Source of the DNA: UBA9620 sp965220695
Lineage (GTDB): Bacteria; Acidobacteriota; Vicinamibacteria; Vicinamibacterales; UBA8438
Direction: 5' to 3'
Assembly: GCA_965220695.1 (NCBI GenBank)
Contig: OZ244838.1
Location: 5,456,001-5,520,000 of the forward strand
DNA length: 64,000 bases
The notes beneath the pieces were generated by a model. It saw only the letters and a list, made by a program, of their open reading frames with translations. It did no database searches and was not told where the DNA came from. This document shows positions 58,949 to 64,000 of the stretch, one piece after another. Positions within the stretch are counted from its first letter, which is position 1. Each line of letters opens with the position of its first letter. The translations under genes were made by a program, and so were the position numbers.

Positions 58949-60199
58949 TCAGGCGTGCGCCCGCGCGACCTCGTCGTTCAACTCGACACCGAAGCCAGCG
59001 GCGCCTGACACCTGGATCTGACCGTTCTGGAAACGTTCCGGAGGATCGATCAGATCTCCGCGCCAGCCGACCTCGCCCCATTGGTACTCGAGGATGTCGA
59101 AGTTCGACATCGGGGCGCAGAGCTGTACACTGGCCGCGGTCGCGACCGGACCGCTCGGGTTGTGCGGAGACACGGCAACCCCGTACAGATCGGCGACCGC
59201 GGCAATGCGGCGCGCCTCGGCCAGCCCGCCACAGTGTTTGACGTCGGGCATGACGACATCGACGGCGCGCTGTTGACAGAGTGGGGCGAATCCACCGATG
59301 CCGAAGAGGAATTCGCCTCCCGCCATGCGCTGGGCCACGGCGTCGTGAATCGTCTTCGTGTCCTCGACCTGCTGCGGCGGAATCGGTTCCTCGTACCAGG
59401 ACAGCCCGTGCGGCTCGAGCCGGCGGGCGACCTCAATGGAGAGCGGCACGTCGAAGTTGCTGTGCGCGTCGATCTTGATGGCGACGTCCGGTCCGACGGC
59501 GGCGCGCATCGCGGCCACGCAGGCGACGCCGAGGTCTGTCGCCGCGGCCACCTCCGCCGCAGGTTGCGTGAGGGCTGGAAAACCGTCGAACGGCGCCGCC
59601 TTGAGCGCGGCGAACCCGTCGTCCACCGCTGCCCGCGCATTGGCGGCGAATCCCTCGGGTGTCCGGTCGGCGGTCGCCCGATTGATGTTTGCGTAGACCG
59701 GCAGGTTGTCACGGAGCCGGCCGCCGAACAAGTCGCTCACCGGTGCGTCGAGCGCCTTGCCAACCAGGTCCCACTGCGCTTGCTCGAGGGCGCTGAAGGC
59801 GGTGGCCTGGACCCGGTCGCCGGACGAGGCCCGTGCCCAGCCCCGTTGACGATACTGTTCGATTCGGAACGGCGACTCGTCGAGCACCATGTCGACGAAC
59901 GGATCGAGTTCCGGCAGCGCGGTGCGGCGTCCGAGCGATGCCTCGCCGAGCCCCGTCAGTCCCTGATTCGTCGTCAGCCGGACGTTGAGCCACGTGGTGC
60001 GGCCGGTAGCGCGCACGACGATCAGCTCCATGCCGGTGATGCGCAACCGCCGGCCGATGCCAGACTCCTGGGCCAGTAGTCGGCTCGTCTCCCTCCCCAC
60101 CGGCGCCAGCGCCGGCGCCGCCGCGAGCAGCGGCGTCCCCGCCAGGAAGTGTCGCCTGCTGATGGAGCCGGTCGTGTTCCCCCGTGCATCTCTGGTCAT
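58949..60199 (-). CDS. Tat-exported enolase-superfamily enzyme (mandelate racemase/muconate lactonizing type)
   Basis: A 416-residue protein with a twin-arginine signal (SISRRHFLAGTPLLAAAPAL). The enolase-superfamily core follows: capping domain LRITGMELIVVRATGRTTWL, then metal ligands Asp244 (IKIDAHSNF), Glu270 (WYEEP) and Glu296 (GGEFLF). A candidate general base is Lys200 (ALKAAPFD), with His346 (SPHNPSGP) as partner. These fit an acid-sugar dehydratase or racemase. Export of such an enzyme is unusual. ATG 60199 lies 12 bases after the glgC stop, so it may be co-transcribed with the glycogen genes. Confidence 0.87.
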   Translation of the reverse strand: MTRDARGNTTGSISRRHFLAGTPLLAAAPALAPVGRETSRLLAQESGIGRRLRITGMELIVVRATGRTTWLNVRLTTNQGLTGLGEASLGRRTALPELDPFVDMVLDESPFRIEQYRQRGWARASSGDRVQATAFSALEQAQWDLVGKALDAPVSDLFGGRLRDNLPVYANINRATADRTPEGFAANARAAVDDGFAALKAAPFDGFPALTQPAAEVAAATDLGVACVAAMRAAVGPDVAIKIDAHSNFDVPLSIEVARRLEPHGLSWYEEPIPPQQVEDTKTIHDAVAQRMAGGEFLFGIGGFAPLCQQRAVDVVMPDVKHCGGLAEARRIAAVADLYGVAVSPHNPSGPVATAASVQLCAPMSNFDILEYQWGEVGWRGDLIDPPERFQNGQIQVSGAAGFGVELNDEVARAHA

Positions 60200-60211
60200 G
60201 GCGCGTTCCCT

Positions 60212-61447
60212 TCAGCTCACGACTTCTCCTTTGCCGACGACCACGACGCCGCCGGGCGACACCGTGTATCGCGAGGCATCCCGTACTGGATCGACGCCGA
60301 TCGACGCGCCATCGAGCACACGCACCTGTTTGTCGAGAATCGCATTTCGCACTCTCGCACCCGGTCCGATCTCGACGTCGTCGAAGAGCACGGAGTCTCG
60401 AACGCTGGCCCCGGCGCGGATCAAGACTCCGGGGGAGAGGATCGACCGCCGCACCTGCCCGCCAGCCACCACCGCCCCACTGCACACGAGCGAATTGAAG
60501 GCGCGCCCCTTGGGACCGTCTTTCCCGTGCATGAACTTGGCCGGCGGACGTTGGAGCTGTCTGGTCAGGATGGGCCATTCGTCGTTATACAGGTCGAAGT
60601 CCGGTTCGGCGGCGAGCAGATCCATGCTGGCCTCGAAGTACGCATCGATCGTGCCGACGTCGCGCCAGTAACCGCGCTCCCGGTCCGACTGCCCCGGTAC
60701 CTCCTGGGTCGCGAAGTCGTAGATACCGGCGCAACCCTCATCCGCCAGCATCGGGACGATGTCGCCGCCCATGTCGTGGTTCGAGTCCCTCATGGCTGCG
60801 TCGCGCGCCACCGCGTCGATCAGGACATCGGTCGTGAACACGTAGTTGCCCATCGAGGCCAGCGCCCGGGTCGGGTCGGTCGGGTTGGGCGCCGGTTCGG
60901 CCGGCTTTTCCTGGAAACCGCGGATACGCCCCTCCGCGTTTGCGTCGATGATGCCGAACGCGGACGCCTCTTCGACGGCGACCGGTTGCGCCGCCACGCT
61001 GAGGCCCACGCCGGAGTCGATATGATGCTGAAGAAACTGCCGCGGGTCCATCCGGTAGATGTGGTCGGCGCCGAACAGGAGAACGTAGTGAGGCCGCTCG
61101 TCCCGAAGGATGTTCAGGTTCTGGTAGATCGCGTCGGCCGAACCGGCGAACCAACGCGGTCCGGTACGCATCTGTGCCGGCACAGACGCTACGTATTCGC
61201 CGACGAGCGGTGACAGCGCCCAGGTCTGCGCCAGGTGCCGGTCCAGGCTGTGACTCTTGTATTGCGTGAGCACCACGATACGGCGGAACCCGCCGTTCAC
61301 GAGGTTGGAGAGAACGAAATCGATCAGGCGGTACTGCCCGCCGAACGGCACCCCCGGCTTGGCCCGGTCTCTGGTCAGCGGCGCCAGGCGCTTGCCGTGC
61401 CCTCCGGCCAGGACGATCGCGAGCGCGTGCGGCTGTTCGTAGGTCAT
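60212..61447 (-). CDS. glgC: Glucose-1-phosphate adenylyltransferase GlgC
   Basis: A 411-residue enzyme that makes ADP-glucose from ATP and glucose-1-phosphate, the committed step of glycogen synthesis. LAGGHGKRLAPLTRDRAKPG (nucleotide loop and Lys), FGADHIYRMDPRQFL (catalytic DHIYRMD) and FQEKPAEP (sugar-phosphate Lys) are all present. The C-terminal third is a left-handed beta-helix (VLIRAGASVRDSVLFDDVEI). The length is normal. ATG 61447 starts 19 bases after the glgB stop in a malQ-glgB-glgC order. Allosteric control by glycolytic intermediates is known for the family. Confidence 0.95.
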   Translation of the reverse strand: MTYEQPHALAIVLAGGHGKRLAPLTRDRAKPGVPFGGQYRLIDFVLSNLVNGGFRRIVVLTQYKSHSLDRHLAQTWALSPLVGEYVASVPAQMRTGPRWFAGSADAIYQNLNILRDERPHYVLLFGADHIYRMDPRQFLQHHIDSGVGLSVAAQPVAVEEASAFGIIDANAEGRIRGFQEKPAEPAPNPTDPTRALASMGNYVFTTDVLIDAVARDAAMRDSNHDMGGDIVPMLADEGCAGIYDFATQEVPGQSDRERGYWRDVGTIDAYFEASMDLLAAEPDFDLYNDEWPILTRQLQRPPAKFMHGKDGPKGRAFNSLVCSGAVVAGGQVRRSILSPGVLIRAGASVRDSVLFDDVEIGPGARVRNAILDKQVRVLDGASIGVDPVRDASRYTVSPGGVVVVGKGEVVS

Positions 61448-61465
61448 GGTCCAGCAGCGCCCGGG

Positions 61466-63385
61466 TCAGGCGTCGTCCTCTCCGGCGTCCGGCTCGAGCA
61501 CCAGCACGCTCAGCGGCGGCAGCGTCAGCGGAATCGACCGAGGTTGACCGTGCCAGGGCTCCCGGTCCGCCTGTACGCGGCCCAGGTTGCCGGCTCCGCT
61601 CCCGCCATAGCAGGGCGCGTCGCTGTTCAGGCGCTCGATCCACCACCCGTCGAGCGGCACGCCGATGCGATACGTTCGCAGGGTCACCCCTGAGAAGTTG
61701 CACACGAACAGCAGCGCCCCCCGACTGCTTCGGTCGCGGCGCAGGAAGCTGATGACGCAGGCATTGCGATCAGTATGGTCCACCCAGCCGAATCCATCGG
61801 GCTCGGCGTCGAGCGCATGCAGTCGCGAGTCGGTGCGATACAGGTGATTCAAGTCGCGAACCCACCGCCTCAGGCCGTCCTGCCTCGGGGCCCGCGCCTG
61901 GTCCCAGGCAAGCGCCGTGTCGTAGTCCCACTCCCGCTGTTGACCCAGTTCGTTGCCCATGAAGAGCAGCTTCTTTCCCGGATGACCATAGAGATACCCG
62001 TACAACAGACGGACGTTGGCGAACCGTTGCCAGTGGTCTCCAGGCATCTTGTCGACGATCGCGCCCTTGCCGTGCACCACTTCGTCGTGCGAGAGCGGGA
62101 GGACGTAATTCTCGGCGAATGCGTAGGTCAGGCTGAAGGTCAGCTCACGCATGTGATGCCCCCGGTGAACCGGGTCGCGGGCCATGAACGACAACACGTC
62201 GTTCATCCAGCCCATGTTCCACTTGAACCCGAACCCCAGGCCGCCGTGATCCGTCCGCCGCGACACACCGGGCCAGGCCGTCGACTCTTCGGCAATGGTC
62301 ATCACGTCAGGAAAATCGCGGTAGATGACCTCATTCAGGGTGCGGAGAAAATCGACCGCCTCGAGGTTCTCACGCCCCCCCTGCCGGTTGGGTATCCAGT
62401 CGCCGTCCAGTCTGGCGTAGTCGCGGTAGAGCATCGACGCGACCGCGTCGACGCGCAGCCCGTCCACATGGTACTGCTCGAACCAGAACCGGGCATTGCC
62501 GACCAGGAAATTGCGCACCAGCGGACGGCCGACGTCGAAGACCTGGGTGTGCCACTCCGGATGGCGCCCCTCACGAGGGTCGTCGTACTCGAACAGCGGC
62601 GTCCCATCGAACCACGCCAGTCCATGCGGGTCGTCCGGAAAATGGCCGGGCACCCAATCGAGAATGACGCCGATCCCCGCCTGGTGGAGCCTGTCGACGA
62701 GATGGCGGAAGTCATCGGGGCTGCCGAACCGGCTTGTCGGCGCGTAGTAGCCGGTCACCTGGTAGCCCCATGACGCGTCGAGCGGATGCTCGGCAACCGG
62801 CAACATTTCGACGTGGGTGAACTGCATGTCGACAAGATAGTCCGGCAACTGCTCGGCCAGTTGCCGGTAGGTCAGCCAGCCCTGATCGCCAGGTCCCGTC
62901 GTTCGACGCCACGAACCGAGGTGCACCTCGTAGATCGCGATCGGCGAGCGCGGTGTGTGCCGTCCGCCGCGATCCTGCATCCAGCGGGCGTCGCCCCAGC
63001 GGTATTCCGACAGATTCCATACGCGCGACGCCGTGCGCGGTCTCAATTCGGCGGCGAATGCGAATGGGTCGGCCTTGTCGGCGTCACCGCGCCCGCCGGC
63101 AGAACGGACATGGTACTTGTAGATCGCGTTCGGTTCCACGCCGGGGACGAAGACCTGCCACACGCCATCGGATCCGGCCCTCTTCATCGGGTGCGTTCGC
63201 GGGTCCCACGCGTTGAAGTCACCGATGACCGACACCGACCCGGCACCGGGCGCAACGACCGCGAAGTGTACGCCCCGCACCTTGTCGACGGACACGGGAT
63301 GCGCGCCGAGCTTGTCGTACGCTCGATCGTGCGTCCCTTGCGCCAGCAGCTTGACGTCGTCGACCGAGAGGACCGTATCGCTCAT
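61466..63385 (-). CDS. glgB: 1,4-alpha-glucan branching enzyme GlgB
   Basis: A 639-residue GH13 enzyme that makes alpha-1,6 branches in glycogen. A CBM48-type domain (VHFAVVAPGAGSVSVIGDFN, about 35-140) precedes the catalytic barrel: YEVHLGSWRR, GYQVTGYYAPTSRFGSPDDF, DGLRVDAVASMLYRDY (nucleophile Asp), TIAEESTAWPG (acid/base Glu) and LPLSHDEVVHGKG (third acidic residue). A C-terminal beta domain ends the protein. It lacks the extra N-terminal domain of longer GlgB proteins. ATG 63385 overlaps the malQ stop by four bases (ATGA). Confidence 0.95.
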   Translation of the reverse strand: MSDTVLSVDDVKLLAQGTHDRAYDKLGAHPVSVDKVRGVHFAVVAPGAGSVSVIGDFNAWDPRTHPMKRAGSDGVWQVFVPGVEPNAIYKYHVRSAGGRGDADKADPFAFAAELRPRTASRVWNLSEYRWGDARWMQDRGGRHTPRSPIAIYEVHLGSWRRTTGPGDQGWLTYRQLAEQLPDYLVDMQFTHVEMLPVAEHPLDASWGYQVTGYYAPTSRFGSPDDFRHLVDRLHQAGIGVILDWVPGHFPDDPHGLAWFDGTPLFEYDDPREGRHPEWHTQVFDVGRPLVRNFLVGNARFWFEQYHVDGLRVDAVASMLYRDYARLDGDWIPNRQGGRENLEAVDFLRTLNEVIYRDFPDVMTIAEESTAWPGVSRRTDHGGLGFGFKWNMGWMNDVLSFMARDPVHRGHHMRELTFSLTYAFAENYVLPLSHDEVVHGKGAIVDKMPGDHWQRFANVRLLYGYLYGHPGKKLLFMGNELGQQREWDYDTALAWDQARAPRQDGLRRWVRDLNHLYRTDSRLHALDAEPDGFGWVDHTDRNACVISFLRRDRSSRGALLFVCNFSGVTLRTYRIGVPLDGWWIERLNSDAPCYGGSGAGNLGRVQADREPWHGQPRSIPLTLPPLSVLVLEPDAGEDDA

Positions 63386-64000
63386 GGTGCCTCGTCCTCG
63401 CCGGGCGGCGCCAAGTCTGGCGCCGGACGCGCGGCAACCAGGCGCCGCAGCGTCTCCGTCACCTCCGGCATCTGCATGACGGTCTCCAGGCGGTGCCGCA
63501 TCCGACGCCGCCAGTTGCGGCGCTCCGGCCCGGTGCCTGGCAGATTCTGCGCACGGGGTTCCAGCCACAGATCCTCGAGGTTGACCAGGACGAGCGCGGC
63601 GCGTCCCTGTGCGAGCACGGTCAAACAGCCGTGGAGCATCTGCTGCAGGATGGACCCGGCGTGGGGATCGACGCCGGGCAGGCGCTCCAACGCAGCCCGC
63701 TCGTGCTGCCGCCGTGATCGAGCCCGGGCCGCGTCGTCAGCGTCAAGAGCCCCACGATTCAATCGCTCGTCGATATCGGCGCCACCGAGAAACCCGGCGA
63801 ACGTCGGTGTGTCGTGGGTGTTGAGCGAGGCAATCGCGCCGGGCGCCGCGGGTGCCAGCGGCTGGCCGGCCTGACAGTCGATGTTGAATTGCGCGACGTG
63901 CAACGGACGCAAACCGTGCCGCGCCAACGCGTGGTTCACATACGCCGGCACCGTGCCGAGATTCTCCCCGACCAGACGCGTGCGATGGCGCCATGATTCG
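63382..64000 (-). CDS. malQ: 4-alpha-glucanotransferase MalQ, C-terminal part (cut by window edge)
   Basis: The last 205 codons of a GH77 amylomaltase; the 5' part lies beyond 64000. The visible part reads HRTRLVGENLGTVPAYVNHA, where the family has GEDLGTVP next to the catalytic centre, then AQFNIDCQAGQP, SLNTHDTPTFAGFLGGADID (conserved NTHDTPT) and a helical C-terminus. The enzyme remodels maltodextrins and works with GlgB and GlgC in glycogen metabolism. Its TGA overlaps the glgB ATG, so the genes are coupled. An internal GTG at 63951 is not the true start, because similarity continues upstream of it. Confidence 0.9.
   Translation of the reverse strand, partial: ESWRHRTRLVGENLGTVPAYVNHALARHGLRPLHVAQFNIDCQAGQPLAPAAPGAIASLNTHDTPTFAGFLGGADIDERLNRGALDADDAARARSRRQHERAALERLPGVDPHAGSILQQMLHGCLTVLAQGRAALVLVNLEDLWLEPRAQNLPGTGPERRNWRRRMRHRLETVMQMPEVTETLRRLVAARPAPDLAPPGEDEAP

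Noticed and set aside
1..64000. Prophage, integrative element or biosynthetic cluster
   Set aside because: No integrase, tRNA attachment site, phage structural gene or modular synthase was seen; mobile DNA is limited to one IS630 element and small repeats.

Overview
This is GC-rich bacterial chromosomal DNA, most likely from the Acidobacteriota (Vicinamibacteria-like). The inference rests on gene content, because no rRNA marker is present: ADOP-type MacB/FtsX permeases next to a PadR gene, Oar-like TonB receptors with a carboxypeptidase-regulatory N-terminus, and paired DUF1592-type cytochrome / DUF1552 (HXXSHH) secreted proteins. No tRNA, rRNA or CRISPR array was seen.

Layout. 0.2-6.5 kb: a secreted hypothetical protein, then an NAD biosynthesis locus made of a NadQ/NrtR-like Nudix repressor, an HTH-GHKL-STAS-like regulator, and nadA-nadB-nadC as a translationally coupled operon behind a consensus promoter with two palindromic operator-like sites. 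6.6-8.8 kb: a GT2 glycosyltransferase and a polytopic membrane protein. 8.8-12.4 kb: a decayed accessory patch with an UPF0047 protein, hsdS and internally deleted hsdR remnants, a vapBC module, MITE/REP-like repeats and an UPF0145 protein. 12.6-17.5 kb: a GT-C-like membrane protein whose 3' end runs into a 57/58-bp tandem repeat, then a TonB receptor. 17.5-22.1 kb: small genes (membrane protein, acidic lipoprotein, ASCH/winged-helix protein, nucleoside deoxyribosyltransferase, cytidine deaminase, GNAT, GT2). 22.1-31.9 kb: two near-duplicate ADOP permeases plus a collapsed third one, a MazEF-like module, PadR, an IS630-family insertion sequence (ORF split by a -1 frameshift at an A8 run), a DUF2335 protein and a membrane protein/winged-helix pair.

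32-60 kb is dominated by exported proteins: a TonB receptor with a TPR partner, a PQQ-type beta-propeller, a c-type cytochrome protein, and two copies of a three-gene cassette (PSD-type cytochrome, HXXSHH/DUF1552 protein, exported ankyrin-repeat protein). The cassettes flank a three-subunit molybdenum hydroxylase with a Tat-exported iron-sulfur subunit and a Tat-type VOC protein. NHL and FG-GAP propeller proteins, a class III CoA-transferase and a Tat-exported enolase-superfamily enzyme follow. 60.2-64 kb is a glycogen operon read malQ-glgB-glgC, with malQ cut by the window edge.

The most interesting unexplained items are the duplicated cytochrome/HXXSHH/ankyrin cassette with its molybdenum hydroxylase neighbour, and a dispersed element starting AGCAGCCCGTGG that repeatedly abuts stop codons; the IS630 element landed in the TA of one such stop. 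All family calls come from reading the sequence by eye; no database search was run.
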